Of a stretch of DNA of 57,397 nt, positions 1-9,305 are shown one piece after another. The notes beneath the pieces are model-generated. The model did no database searches. It was given only the letters and a program-made list of their open reading frames with translations, and was not told the DNA's origin. The stretch is from an uncultured Acetatifactor sp. Lineage in GTDB: Bacteria > Bacillota > Clostridia > Lachnospirales > Lachnospiraceae. The first letter of the stretch is position 1. Each line of letters opens with the position of its first letter. The stretch covers positions 9,599 to 66,995 of the forward strand of contig CAJUAP010000019.1 in assembly GCA_910584435.1 (NCBI GenBank). Reading direction: 5' to 3'. A program made the translations under genes and the position numbers.

Positions 1-103
1 CTTATCTTACTTTCTTATCCTGCTTTCTTATCTTACTTTCTTATCCTGCTTTCTTATCTTACTTTCTTATCCTGCTTTCTTCTCCTGTTTTCTTCCCCTG
101 TCT
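1..103. repeat. 13-bp tandem repeat (26-bp higher unit) after the MarR stop codon
   Basis: Alternating 13-mers CTTATCTTACTTT and CTTATCCTGCTTT run as three perfect 26-bp units over 1-78 and then decay into two variant 13-mers (CTTCTCCTGTTTT, CTTCCCCTGTCTT). The array extends beyond the left edge of the window, so its full length is unknown. It begins directly at the stop codon of the MarR gene. No coding function is seen. Confidence 0.9.
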
Positions 104-610
104 TCAAATCCCGAGCTTTTCCTCATCATCCGGGAATTCAGTAACCACAGGATTCTCACTGAGTTCTGCCGCATATTGTTCCAAATTCCACAGCACAAGC
201 TTCAGCAGCCGATGCAGCTCTGCCGCTTCCTCTTCCGACATTCCCTTAAGCATCCTCCTATCCAGCATCCGCATATGCTTTTCAATCTCTTTATGATTGG
301 CATATGCCTCATCTGTCAGCTGAATCCGCTTCAGCCTGGCATCCTTATCCATGGCCTGCCGTACTACCAGCCCGTGCCGTTCCATCACCTGCAGCGTATT
401 GGTGGCGGTGGCTCTGGAAATACGGAATTCTTTTTCCAGAGCCTTCTGATACACCGGCTGATCTCTATGGTCAAATAAATATCCCAAAATGCCTCCCTGC
501 AGCTGGCTCTTTGGTCCTTTGTCAAACCTGGGCGCATTCTTATGAATAATATCCCTGATTTGATTGTGAAGCACCCTCAAAATAAATGAAATTCTTTTCT
601 CTTCCTCCAT
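104..610 (-). CDS. MarR-family transcriptional regulator
   Basis: A 168-residue winged-helix regulator of the MarR family, which usually binds palindromic DNA as a dimer and releases it on binding a small ligand. The wHTH occupies about residues 40-115: a helix with ATATNTLQVMERHGL is the likely recognition helix, followed by the wing with KDARLKRIQLT. Flanking N- and C-terminal helices would form the dimer interface. The ATG at 610 is preceded by a good ribosome site (AAGGAGATA). Two 16-bp palindromes lie between the gene and its upstream neighbour, which suggests autoregulation. The regulated partner may lie past the left edge, because the gene on the other side is tex, which is housekeeping. 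Ligand unknown. Confidence 0.9.
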   Translation of the reverse strand: MEEEKRISFILRVLHNQIRDIIHKNAPRFDKGPKSQLQGGILGYLFDHRDQPVYQKALEKEFRISRATATNTLQVMERHGLVVRQAMDKDARLKRIQLTDEAYANHKEIEKHMRMLDRRMLKGMSEEEAAELHRLLKLVLWNLEQYAAELSENPVVTEFPDDEEKLGI

Positions 611-641
611 TATCTCCTTCCTTTTCCATCATAAAAAATAT

Positions 642-677
642 TGTTAGCGTACTAACATTTCTGTTAGCACACTAACA
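642..677. promoter_or_regulatory. Paired MarR-type operators
   Basis: Two 16-bp inverted repeats, TGTTAGCGTACTAACA (642-657) and TGTTAGCACACTAACA (662-677), have identical TGTTAG/CTAACA arms and centres 20 bp apart, i.e. on the same DNA face. They lie 32 bp upstream of the MarR start codon, where a promoter for this gene must be. Binding by the MarR protein is inferred. Confidence 0.8.
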
Positions 678-716
678 ATATCCCTTTTTTACTTATTTGT
701 CAAGAGTTTTTTCAAT

Positions 717-3143
717 TTACTTTGCATTGATCTTCATGGTCAGGCTTATCCTCTTTTTTGCCTCATCCACTCCCAATACCTGTACTTCCACAATGTCTCC
801 CACACTGACTGCGTCCAGCGGATGCTTGATGAAACGGTCTGTAATCTGTGAGATATGTACCAGCCCGTCCTGGTGCACGCCGATATCCACAAACGCACCA
901 AAGTCAATGACATTGCGCACAGTTCCCTTCAGAATCATACCGGGTTTCAAATCTTTCATATCCATTACATCACTTCGCAGAATCGGCCTGGGCATATCAT
1001 CTCTGGGATCACGGGCCGGCTTCTCCAGTTCTTTCAAAATATCCGTAAGAGTAATCTCACCAATGCCAAGTTCCTCGGCAAGCTGCTTCTTGTCCCTGAT
1101 TCGTTTCCCAAGCCCGGCAGACACCTCCGGGCTGCCGGTGGACACATCTGCATTTTTTCCTTTCGCTTCAGCCTCCTGCGCGGTTCCCATGGCAGCAGCC
1201 AGTGCCTTCCCCATGGCCGTATTGGTATTCGCAACCCGTATTGTCTTCTGTGCCGTTTTCTTCTGTGCCGTTTTACCTCCGCCTGCAGAAGCCGTACCAG
1301 TACTTTGGGCAGAAGCGCCGGCTCCGTTTTTTCCTGACACTGCAGCAGACTGCTTCCCTGAGGACATAACCGCGCCCTTTTTCTGTGCGGCGCGTACATC
1401 CTCCATGGTAAGGCCCAGCTTGTCAAGCAGCTTCATAGCCGCCTCATAGGATTCCGGATGAACGCTTGTGGCGTCCAGAGGATTGTCCCCGTCCAAAATG
1501 CGCATAAAACCTGCACACTGTTCAAATGCCTTAGGTCCCAGCTTTGCAACCTTCAACAGCTGCTTTCTGTTGGTAAACCGTCCGTTCGTCTCCCGATAGT
1601 CCACAATGTTTTTCGCAATGGTCTTATTAATGCCGGATATGTATTCCAGCAGAGATGCCGATGCGGTGTTCAAATCAACTCCCACCTTGTTCACGCTATC
1701 CTCTACCACACCGCTCAAAGCGTCACTGAGCTTCTTCTGGTTCATATCATGCTGGTACTGTCCCACCCCAATGGATTTGGGATCAATCTTCACAAGTTCC
1801 GCCAGAGGATCCTGCAGTCTTCTGGCAATGGATGCCGCACTTCTCTGCCCGACATCAAAATTCGGGAACTCTTCCGTAGCCAGCTTGCTGGCGGAATAGA
1901 CGCTGGCACCGGCCTCGCTCACGATCACATACTGTACGGGCCTGTCCAGTTCCTTCAGCAATTCTACAATAATTTGCTCGGACTCCCTGGATGCCGTACC
2001 GTTCCCCACGGAAATCAAATCCACCTGATACTTTTGAATCAGCTTTTTCAATTCCTTCTTGGCTTCTTCCACCTTATTCTGAGGGGCCGTGGGATAGATT
2101 ACCTTCGTATCCAGCACCTTTCCTGTGGGATCCACCACTGCAAGCTTGCACCCCGTACGGAAAGCCGGATCCCAGCCCAGCACCACCTTTCCGGCAATGG
2201 GCGGCTGCAACAGCAATTGTTCCAGATTCTTGCCGAATACCGATATGGCGCCATCCTCCGCTTTATCCGTCAAATCATTGCGAATCTCCCGCTCAATGGC
2301 AGGCGCGATCAGACGCTCATAACTATCCTCGATGGCTTCCCGCAATACGGAATCGGTGTAAGCATTCTCCACAGTGATTGTCTGTTTCGCCAGATACCGC
2401 AGAATACGCTCCACCGGGGCATTCACCTTCACAGTCAGTATTTTTTCCGATTCTCCGCGGTTTAATGCCAATACCCTGTGGCCGGCCATTTTCTTCACCG
2501 GCTCTTCAAATTGATAGTACATTTCATAGACGCTCTGCGCCTTCTCATCTTTGGCCGTACTGGTAATGATTCCTTCTTCTATGGTAGCCTCACGGATATA
2601 GCTGCGGTAATCCGCATTATCGGAAATACTCTCCGCAATAATGTCTCTTGCTCCCTGCAGAGCCTCTTCCGGAGTCTTAACCTGCTTCTCCTCTTCCACC
2701 TCTTCTCCTGTGACATATTTTGCTGCTTCCTCTATCACAGGCGCCTGCGCATTCTGCGCCAGAATATACTCTGCCAGCCCGTCCAGCCCTTTTGCCTTTG
2801 CCACACTGGCTCTCGTCTTCCTCTTAGGACGATAGGGCCGGTACAAATCCTCTACCACTACAAGGGTCTGTGCCTCCAGAATTTTCTCCCTCAATTCCTC
2901 CGTCAGCTTACCCTGTTCCTCAATACTGCCCAGCACCTGCTCCTTTTTTTCCTCCAGATTGCGCAGATACAGCAGCCGTTCATGGAGATCTCTGAGCTGT
3001 TCATCATTCAGGGAGCCGGTGGCTTCCTTTCTATACCTGGAGATAAAGGGAATGGTGCTTCCCTCATCTATCAGCTTCACCGCAGCCTCCACCTGCCATT
3101 TCTGCACTTTTAACTCTTCCGTAATTTTCTGATAAATGTCCAT
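717..3143 (-). CDS. tex: Tex-family RNA-binding transcription accessory protein
   Basis: Tex is a cytoplasmic nucleic-acid-binding protein linked to transcription and RNA metabolism. The order fits the family: N-terminal helical region (about 1-190), YqgF/RNase H-like fold with GWDPAFRTGCKLAVVD and VGNGTASRESE (about 320-450), helix-hairpin-helix region with LLEYISGINKTIAKNIVDYR (about 485-560) and a C-terminal S1 domain (GTVRNVIDFGAFVDIGVHQD). At about 808 residues it is longer than usual, because a low-complexity Ala/Gly/Lys/Ser linker of roughly 90 residues separates the helix-hairpin-helix and S1 parts. The start at 3143 is chosen over the longer frame to 3188 because AGGAAAGG lies just before it and homologues begin with MDIYQKI-like sequence. 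Promoter TTGCGG-N17-TATAAT upstream. Monocistronic. Confidence 0.96.
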   Translation of the reverse strand: MDIYQKITEELKVQKWQVEAAVKLIDEGSTIPFISRYRKEATGSLNDEQLRDLHERLLYLRNLEEKKEQVLGSIEEQGKLTEELREKILEAQTLVVVEDLYRPYRPKRKTRASVAKAKGLDGLAEYILAQNAQAPVIEEAAKYVTGEEVEEEKQVKTPEEALQGARDIIAESISDNADYRSYIREATIEEGIITSTAKDEKAQSVYEMYYQFEEPVKKMAGHRVLALNRGESEKILTVKVNAPVERILRYLAKQTITVENAYTDSVLREAIEDSYERLIAPAIEREIRNDLTDKAEDGAISVFGKNLEQLLLQPPIAGKVVLGWDPAFRTGCKLAVVDPTGKVLDTKVIYPTAPQNKVEEAKKELKKLIQKYQVDLISVGNGTASRESEQIIVELLKELDRPVQYVIVSEAGASVYSASKLATEEFPNFDVGQRSAASIARRLQDPLAELVKIDPKSIGVGQYQHDMNQKKLSDALSGVVEDSVNKVGVDLNTASASLLEYISGINKTIAKNIVDYRETNGRFTNRKQLLKVAKLGPKAFEQCAGFMRILDGDNPLDATSVHPESYEAAMKLLDKLGLTMEDVRAAQKKGAVMSSGKQSAAVSGKNGAGASAQSTGTASAGGGKTAQKKTAQKTIRVANTNTAMGKALAAAMGTAQEAEAKGKNADVSTGSPEVSAGLGKRIRDKKQLAEELGIGEITLTDILKELEKPARDPRDDMPRPILRSDVMDMKDLKPGMILKGTVRNVIDFGAFVDIGVHQDGLVHISQITDRFIKHPLDAVSVGDIVEVQVLGVDEAKKRISLTMKINAK

Positions 3144-3220
3144 ATGAAATAATACCTTTCCTTTCACTGCTGCCATGTTCCAACACATGCTGCCGGATAA
3201 TGGCCTATTGTCTTATTTTT

Positions 3221-3249
3221 ATTATACTGAAAAAAGCAAAGAACCGCAA
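3221..3249 (-). promoter_or_regulatory. Sigma-A-type promoter for tex
   Basis: On the minus strand TTGCGG (3249-3244) is followed after 17 bp by a perfect TATAAT (3226-3221), about 80 bp before the tex start codon. Called from consensus match only. Confidence 0.7.
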
Positions 3250-3321
3250 TGAAAATGTTTCTTTTTATGGTACAATTTTGACGAAATGTGCAGGGATTAC
3301 GAAAGGTTTTGCAAATTCTTT

Positions 3322-3350
3322 TTGACAGAAACCTGTAGAAATGGTAAAGT
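3322..3350 (+). promoter_or_regulatory. Sigma-A-type promoter for the 3419 gene
   Basis: TTGACA (3322-3327), a 17-bp spacer and TAAAGT (3345-3350) lie about 70 bp upstream of the ATG at 3419. The -35 is perfect and the -10 is a fair match. It is divergent from the tex promoter. Confidence 0.65.
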
Positions 3351-3418
3351 ATAGAAAAGAATGGAAAAACCATTTCCAACCGTAACAGATGTCAGCAACG
3401 GACAAGAGGATATGCAAT

Positions 3419-3862
3419 ATGAATGATAACCGCAACAGCCAGAATAACAATGACCAATGGGACAGATGGAACAGCAATGCTTCCAACAGCAGTTATTACA
3501 ACCAGCCCACACACAGACCCTATGGTCAGGGTTTTATGATTGCATCCGGTATATGCGGAATAATGTCTTTGACGGCATGCTGTATGGGCATCTTGTCCCT
3601 GCCGCTGGGCGCACTGGGCATCCTTTTCGCTGCCCTCACCTACCGCAAAGGCAGGAAAATGAACTCCACCTGCCTGATAGGTGTTGTATCATCCTGTCTG
3701 GGTATTGTATCCGCTGTCGTTCTAATGATTAATTCTTTTGCCATGCTGCCCACACTTATGAAGGATGACGCCTTCCGCAGCCAGCTGGATGCGGTAATAC
3801 AGCAGATGTACGGAATGGATTTCACAGAATTTATGGAAGAATACGGATATACATTTGAATAA
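3419..3862 (+). CDS. Small membrane protein, DUF4190-like
   Basis: A 147-residue protein with an Asn/Ser/Gln-rich, low-complexity N-terminus (about 1-40), then two hydrophobic segments (ASGICGIMSLTACCMGILSL and LIGVVSSCLGIVSAVVLMI) joined by a short basic stretch, and an acidic C-terminal tail. This layout resembles DUF4190-type small membrane proteins; function unknown. The start at 3419 has AGAGGA eight bases upstream and is preferred to the longer frame from 3389. First gene of a run of three plus-strand genes that ends at the terminator near 5.5 kb, but the spacing (about 90 and 140 bp, each with a repeat hairpin) argues against one tight operon. Confidence 0.75.
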   Translation: MNDNRNSQNNNDQWDRWNSNASNSSYYNQPTHRPYGQGFMIASGICGIMSLTACCMGILSLPLGALGILFAALTYRKGRKMNSTCLIGVVSSCLGIVSAVVLMINSFAMLPTLMKDDAFRSQLDAVIQQMYGMDFTEFMEEYGYTFE

Positions 3863-3865
3863 TCA

Positions 3866-3895
3866 TAACAGTTCAGACAGGTTACCGAGCTGGTA
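3866..3895. repeat. Degenerate copy of the GTAACAGTTCAG hairpin repeat
   Basis: TAACAGTTCAGACAGGT matches the left arm and loop of the intact copies, while the right arm is eroded (ACCGAGCTGGTA). It sits just after the stop codon at 3862. Confidence 0.75.
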
Positions 3896-3953
3896 TGAAT
3901 CATTATTTATATAAGCACTATAGGAATTACAGAATTGGAACAGGAGGTTTTAT

Positions 3954-4499
3954 ATGATGATTTCCCCAATGAACAATTACAGCACTAATTACTATCTGCC
4001 CTCTTATGGCAGCGGCTTACAACAATCTGCAGACAATTCTGCCGCGTTCGTTGGTTTTCCCGGAAACGGCCGGACAGTGGATGACCCCCGTTTTCCCGGC
4101 ATGGAAGAGGATAATGAGAAATCCGGCATTCAAAAAGACCCTTCCGAGGAATGCCAGACCTGCAAGAAGCGCAAGTATCAGGACGGCTCCGATGAGATGG
4201 TTTCTTTCAAAAGTCCCCAGCATGTATCCCCCGAAAGTGCCGGAAGTGCAGTGCGTGCCCATGAGCAGGAGCATGTATCCAATGCCTACAAGAAAGCCGC
4301 CATGAACAACGGCAAGGTCATATCCGCTTCCGTATCCATACACACTGCTGTCTGCCCTGAGTGCGGACGCACCTATGTTGCCGGCGGCACTACGCATACC
4401 CAGATAAAATATTACAATGAAGATAATCCTTATCAAAAAAGCTTAAAATCCGCCGACAGAGCAAAATATGAGGGCATGAACCTGGATTATGCAGTGTAG
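3954..4499 (+). CDS. SprA-related putative metalloprotease-like protein with HExxH
   Basis: A 181-residue protein that I assign to the SprA-related / putative metalloprotease family by its core: two cysteine pairs (CQTCKKRK at 67-74 and CPEC further on) around a conserved block with QHVSPESAGSAVRAHEQEH. HEQEH (103-107) fits the HExxH zinc-binding signature and the second cysteine pair is followed by AGGTTHT. No signal peptide is visible. The N-terminal 60 residues are low-complexity, Asn/Ser/Tyr rich. ATG at 3954 or 3957; AGGAGG lies about ten bases upstream. Actual proteolysis has not been shown for this family as far as I know, so the enzymatic call is inference. Flanked by copies of the hairpin repeat. 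Confidence 0.7.
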   Translation: MMISPMNNYSTNYYLPSYGSGLQQSADNSAAFVGFPGNGRTVDDPRFPGMEEDNEKSGIQKDPSEECQTCKKRKYQDGSDEMVSFKSPQHVSPESAGSAVRAHEQEHVSNAYKKAAMNNGKVISASVSIHTAVCPECGRTYVAGGTTHTQIKYYNEDNPYQKSLKSADRAKYEGMNLDYAV

Positions 4500-4570
4500 C
4501 GCGCTGCATCCGGGCGCATTCTCTTTGCTTTTTATATACTTCCATTTTCGGCCGTCATTCATATCATGAT

Positions 4571-4602
4571 GTAACAGTTCAGACAGGTCACCAAACTGTT
4601 AC
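4571..4602. repeat. GTAACAGTTCAG hairpin repeat, solo copy
   Basis: GTAACAGTT (4571-4579) and AACTGTTAC (4594-4602) are perfect 9-bp inverted arms around a loop containing CAGACAGGTCACCAA. It is in the gap between two plus-strand genes, 34 bp before the next start codon. Confidence 0.9.
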
Positions 4603-4636
4603 ATTATTACCACCATATTTCAGGGAGAATCTGTAA

Positions 4637-5404
4637 ATGAAACGATACAAAGAGAATTATGAACTGAAAAATTCTGCCAAGGATACGCTGGATGGAAAAT
4701 ATGGCGGCGCAGTGCTTATCATTTTTTTAAGCGCCTTAATCTCCCAGACAGCACGTTTCTTTATCAGTTCCATTGCTGTCACTACTATGAATACGGTGTA
4801 TTACAGTACGGGCTCCGAAAGCGTCTCCACAGCCATATCTTTTGTGTTTGACCTGATATTGCTTGCAGCCAATGTAGTCCTGGGTGTCATGAATGCAGGG
4901 ATTACATTGTATTTTCTGAAGATTGCCTGCGGACAGCCGTATGCAGTCCGAGATTTATTCTATGGTTTCCGGACGGATTCTTCCAAAATTCTTACCATCG
5001 AAGGCGCTATGGTTCTGTGCCAGACCATCTTCCTATGGCCTTGCCAGTACCTTGCCCAGCAATATCTGTCCACACAGGATGAAAAATGGCTCTTCTATGC
5101 ATTGGCAGCTATGCTCATTGGTTTCTGCATTTATATACCGATTTCTCTGGGTATTGGAATGTCCTTCTATCTGATGCTGGATTTTCCTGAATATTCCGCC
5201 CGTGAAGTCTTATCCATATGCTGGCGACTTATGAAGGGACAGCGCGGCAGATTATTCTTCCTGGAGTTAAGCTTTCTGCCCCTGATATTATTATGTATCC
5301 TCAGTTTCGGCATTGGTTTTCTCTGGCTGAATCCCTATATGCAGATGACGTACACATGCTTTTTCCTTGATTTGATGAATCCCCGGGAACCCCGGCAGCA
5401 ATGA
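4637..5404 (+). CDS. DUF975 family integral membrane protein
   Basis: A 255-residue polytopic membrane protein. The opening motif (ELKNSAKDTLDGKYGGA, about 9-25) and the pattern of about six hydrophobic segments, with the cytoplasmic stretch PYAVRDLFYGFR in the middle, are those of the DUF975 family common in Clostridia. The family has no established biochemical role. The start ATG at 4637 has a GGGAG-type ribosome site. Followed by a strong bidirectional hairpin terminator at 5487-5526 shared with prfB on the opposite strand. Confidence 0.85.
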   Translation: MKRYKENYELKNSAKDTLDGKYGGAVLIIFLSALISQTARFFISSIAVTTMNTVYYSTGSESVSTAISFVFDLILLAANVVLGVMNAGITLYFLKIACGQPYAVRDLFYGFRTDSSKILTIEGAMVLCQTIFLWPCQYLAQQYLSTQDEKWLFYALAAMLIGFCIYIPISLGIGMSFYLMLDFPEYSAREVLSICWRLMKGQRGRLFFLELSFLPLILLCILSFGIGFLWLNPYMQMTYTCFFLDLMNPREPRQQ

Positions 5405-5486
5405 TGCGGAATACTGCATTCATAAGCTGCCGGTATCCCTGATTGAAAGTGAAATAAACACGCAGCCAATACAAAAAATTCAATAC

Positions 5487-5526
5487 AAAAAGCGATTACA
5501 TGCCCCATGGACAGTAATCGCTTTTT
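5487..5526. terminator. Bidirectional intrinsic terminator
   Basis: AAAAAGCGATTAC (5487-5499) and GTAATCGCTTTTT (5514-5526) form a 13-bp stem with a T-run on each strand, ideally placed between the plus-strand DUF975 gene and the minus-strand end of prfB. Confidence 0.9.
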
Positions 5527-5561
5527 CTGTTTCATCCTCCCTGCGTTTGGAGGCCGCCTTC

Positions 5562-6687
5562 TCATGCTTCATCTGGCGCTGTTTTGGTATTCCTCCACCT
5601 TAAATATCCGTTGATGAAGGCATCCAATCCGCCGTCCAGCACGGCATCCACATTTCCTGTCTCAACATCCGTTCTGTGATCTTTCACCATGGTATAAGGC
5701 TGCAGCACATAAGAACGAATCTGATTGCCCCATCCAATCTCCTTCACTTCCCCACGGATATCGGAAAGCTTCTCCACATTTGCTTCCTGCTTTAACAGAT
5801 ACAGCTTTGCCTTCAGCATCTGCATTGCCTTGTCCTTATTCTGGAACTGGCTGCGTTCATTCTGGCATTGCACCACGGTTCCGGTAGGAATATGGGTAAT
5901 TCGTATGGCGGAAGAGGTCTTATTGATATGCTGTCCGCCCGCACCGCTGCTTCGGTAGGTATCAATGCGCAGATCTTTTTCATCGATCTCCACATCCAAG
6001 TCCTCCTTAATATCCGGCATGACATCCAGCGAGACAAAAGATGTCTGACGCTTTCCCTGGGCATTAAAGGGAGAGATCCGCACCAGCCTGTGCACCCCCT
6101 TCTCGGATTTCAGATAGCCATAGGCATTGAGTCCATTGACCTGGAACGTAACAGACTTAATGCCGGCCTCGTCCCCGTCCAGGTAATCCAGTACTTCCAC
6201 ACCGAATCCTCTCCGTTCCGCCCATCTGGTGTACATCCTGTACAGCATACCGCACCAGTCGCAGCTCTCCGTACCGCCTGCACCGGCATTGAGTTTCAAA
6301 ATGGCATTATTTTTATCGTATTCACCGGAAAGCAATGTGCTGATACGCAGTGTCTCAAATTCACTGGCAAATTCATCCAATTCCCCGCGAATCTCAGGAA
6401 TCAGAGAAGCATCATTTTCCTCATACCCCATTTCTATCAATGTCAGAATATCATCATACTGGCCGGAAAGCTTGTCACAGACTTGTACGGTATCCTTCAA
6501 ATTCTTCAATTCTTTCATCTTTTCATTGGAGCGGTCAGGGTCATCCCAGAAACCGGGGGCTTCCATTTCCATCTCCAATTCTTCTATCCTCTTTGACTTG
6601 TTCGCCAGGTCAAAGTGAATCCCTCACTTCCGCTAATGGAGTTTCATAAGATAAAATTTCTGTCTTCATCTGGTCTAATTCTACCAC
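5562..6687 (-). CDS. prfB: Peptide chain release factor 2 with programmed +1 frameshift
   Basis: RF2 reads UGA and UAA stops and triggers peptide release. The main frame carries the stop-codon recognition tripeptide SPF (in VRISPFNAQG) and the catalytic GGQ (SSGAGGQHINKTSS). It lacks an N-terminus in that frame; 25 codons from a GTG at 6687 (VELDQMKTEILSYE...) end in VRDSL followed by TGA at 6612-6610. The site reads CTT TGA C with an AGGG Shine-Dalgarno-like stretch just upstream, the classic autoregulatory +1 frameshift of prfB. Shifting to GAC at 6611 joins the frames and gives about 374 residues, normal for RF2. It lies directly downstream of secA, the usual order in Firmicutes, with 50 bp between. 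Confidence 0.97.
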
Positions 6688-6737
6688 TTAACGTCACCTT
6701 CTTTCTATATTTTCGTAATTTGATACTCTCACTCCGT

Positions 6738-9305
6738 TTACACCTTACGCCCGCAGCATTGCTTATATTTCTTGCCGCTGCCGCACGGGCAGGGATCGTT
6801 GGGATAAACTTTTACATTGCTGCGCTTCACAGGCCCCTTGGGCAGAGAATCATCCTTATTGGTGCCTGTGACCTTTGCCACCTGTTCTCTTTCCACTTTC
6901 TGCTCTACTTTGATATGGAACAGAAGACGAACCGTTTCTTCCTTGATATTCTGCGTCATCTCGTCAAACATATCATAACCGTTCATCTTGTATTCCACCA
7001 GCGGATCTCTCTGACCATATGCCTGCAGGCCGATTCCCTGGCGAAGCTGCTCCATATCGTCAATATGATCCAGCCACTTCCTGTCAATCACCTTCAGCAG
7101 AATGACACGTTCCAGCTCACGGATGGCTTCCGCATTGGGGAATTCCGCCTCCTTGCTCTCATAGAGCCTGACGGCTTCCTCTTTCAGCTGCTGCTTGAGG
7201 CTGTTCTTCTTAGGCTTCTGCACCCGCTCCGGCGACAAGGGCTCTAAGGGAATGGTCGGCAGCAGAAGCGTATTCAATTCCGCAAAATTCCACTCACCCA
7301 CTTCTGCATCATCATTGATACTGATGTCCACACAATTCTCCACAATGTCCGTGATCATCTTATAGATGAAATCCCTCATGCTCTCACCGTTTAAAACCCT
7401 GCGGCGCTCTTCATAAATGATCTCACGCTGTTCGCTCATAACCCTGTCATATTCCAGCACATTCTTACGGATGCCGAAGTTATTGTTCTCTATTTTCTTC
7501 TGGGCAGATTCAATGGCATTGGTAAGGGCCTTGTGCTCAATCTCCTGCCCTTCCGGCACTCCCATAGCATTAAACATACCAATCAGCCGTTCGGAACCAA
7601 ACAGCCGCATAAGATCGTCCTGAAGGGAAATATAGAACTTGGATTCACCGGGATCTCCCTGCCGTCCGGAACGGCCGCGCAGCTGATTGTCAATACGTCT
7701 TGATTCATGACGCTCCGTACCTATAATCTTCAGGCCGCCCGCTGCCCTGGCCTCTTCATCCAGCTTAATATCCGTACCACGCCCTGCCATATTGGTAGCA
7801 ATGGTAATCGCGCCGTGAATACCGGCATCCGCCACAATTTCCGCCTCCAGCTCATGGAATTTGGCATTCAGCACTTTATGCTGCAGTCCCCGTTTCGTAA
7901 GCATCTTGCTCAACTCTTCGCTGGCCTCAATGGTAATGGTGCCTACCAGCACCGGCTGCCCCTTGGCATGTGCCTCTTCCACAGCTTCCACAATGGCTTT
8001 TAATTTCTCAGCCTTAGTCTTATACACGGCATCCTGCTGGTCAATACGGATTACCGGTACATTGGTGGGAATCTCCACAACATCCATGCCGTAAATCTCA
8101 CGGAACTCTTTCTCTTCCGTAAGGGCAGTACCTGTCATGCCGCACTTTTTCTCGAATAAGTTAAAGAAATTCTGGAAGGTTATGGTGGCAAGGGTTTTGC
8201 TCTCCCGTTTCACCTTCACTTTCTCCTTCGCCTCTATAGCCTGGTGCAGACCATCGGAATAACGTCGTCCCGGCATAATACGCCCTGTAAACTCATCCAC
8301 AATCAACACCTGGTCGTCCTTCACTACATAATCCTGATCTCTGAACATTAAATTATGGGCACGCAATGCCAATATAATATTGTGCTGGATTTCCAGATTC
8401 TCCGGATCGGCATAGTTCTGGATATGGAAGAACTCTTCCACCTTTTTCATACCTGCCGCGGTCAAAGTCACTACTTTATCTTTTTCATTTACAATAAAAT
8501 CCCCTGTCTCTTCCTGAACCACACCCATAATGGCATCCATTTTGGTCAGTTCCTGCACATCTTCGCCCCGCTGCATACGGCGTGCCAGCAGATCGCACAT
8601 TTCATAAAGAGCAGTGGATTTGCCGCTCTGTCCGGATATGATCAGCGGCGTCCTGGCCTCATCAACGAGAACCGAGTCCACCTCGTCAATGATGCAGAAA
8701 TGCAGATCACGCAGCACCAGCTGTTCTTTGTAGAGTACCATATTATCACGCAGGTAATCAAAACCAAGCTCATTATTGGTTACATAGGTAATATCACACT
8801 GATAGGCTTTCTGCCGTTCTTCGGAAGTCATACTGTTCAGCACCACCCCCACAGAAAGTCCCAGAAATTCATGTACCTGGCCCATCCATTCCGCATCACG
8901 CTTTGCCAGGTAATCATTCACCGTCACCACGTGAACGCCCTTGCCCTCCAGCGCATTCAGATAGGCAGGCAATATGGCGGTCTGGGTTTTTCCTTCGCCT
9001 GTACGCATCTCGGCAATACGTCCCTGGTGAAGAATAATCCCGCCTATGAGCTGTACACGGTAATGCTCTGAATGCAGTACACGCCTGGCAGCTTCACGGG
9101 CAGTAGCATAGGCTTCCGGAAGCAGCTCATCCAATGCGGCTCCTTCCTCCAGCCTCTTCCTGTATTCTGCCGTCTTCCCACGAAGAGCCTCATCGGAAAG
9201 CGCCATCATCTCCGGACGCAGCGATTCAATTTTCTCTACCAGCGGCATGATACGCTTTAATTCTCTGTCGCTGTGTGTTCCAAATATTTTATCAATTACT
9301 TTCAC
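6738..9305 (-). CDS. secA: Preprotein translocase ATPase SecA
   Basis: SecA drives post-translational export through SecYEG. At 855 residues it has the full architecture: nucleotide-binding domain 1 with Walker A in AEMRTGEGKT and Walker B IIDEVDSVLVDEA, preprotein cross-linking region, second motor domain with GTDIKLDEEARAAGG and the QLRGRSGRQGDPGESKFY motif, helical scaffold, and a C-terminal zinc-binding/SecB-type tail CPCGSGKKYKQCC. The start is a GTG at 9305, with AAAGG ten bases upstream; the next in-frame residues KVIDKIFGTHSDRELK match the normal SecA N-terminus. Followed by prfB. A roughly 330-bp gap separates it from the divergent pectinesterase gene. Housekeeping gene with no oddities. 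Confidence 0.98.
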   Translation of the reverse strand: MKVIDKIFGTHSDRELKRIMPLVEKIESLRPEMMALSDEALRGKTAEYRKRLEEGAALDELLPEAYATAREAARRVLHSEHYRVQLIGGIILHQGRIAEMRTGEGKTQTAILPAYLNALEGKGVHVVTVNDYLAKRDAEWMGQVHEFLGLSVGVVLNSMTSEERQKAYQCDITYVTNNELGFDYLRDNMVLYKEQLVLRDLHFCIIDEVDSVLVDEARTPLIISGQSGKSTALYEMCDLLARRMQRGEDVQELTKMDAIMGVVQEETGDFIVNEKDKVVTLTAAGMKKVEEFFHIQNYADPENLEIQHNIILALRAHNLMFRDQDYVVKDDQVLIVDEFTGRIMPGRRYSDGLHQAIEAKEKVKVKRESKTLATITFQNFFNLFEKKCGMTGTALTEEKEFREIYGMDVVEIPTNVPVIRIDQQDAVYKTKAEKLKAIVEAVEEAHAKGQPVLVGTITIEASEELSKMLTKRGLQHKVLNAKFHELEAEIVADAGIHGAITIATNMAGRGTDIKLDEEARAAGGLKIIGTERHESRRIDNQLRGRSGRQGDPGESKFYISLQDDLMRLFGSERLIGMFNAMGVPEGQEIEHKALTNAIESAQKKIENNNFGIRKNVLEYDRVMSEQREIIYEERRRVLNGESMRDFIYKMITDIVENCVDISINDDAEVGEWNFAELNTLLLPTIPLEPLSPERVQKPKKNSLKQQLKEEAVRLYESKEAEFPNAEAIRELERVILLKVIDRKWLDHIDDMEQLRQGIGLQAYGQRDPLVEYKMNGYDMFDEMTQNIKEETVRLLFHIKVEQKVEREQVAKVTGTNKDDSLPKGPVKRSNVKVYPNDPCPCGSGKKYKQCCGRKV

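Noticed and set aside
1458..2465. Long plus-strand open frame (335 aa) antisense to tex
   Set aside because: Shadow of the tex gene: biased, Leu/His/Arg-rich composition, no ribosome site, and tex is clearly coding on the other strand.
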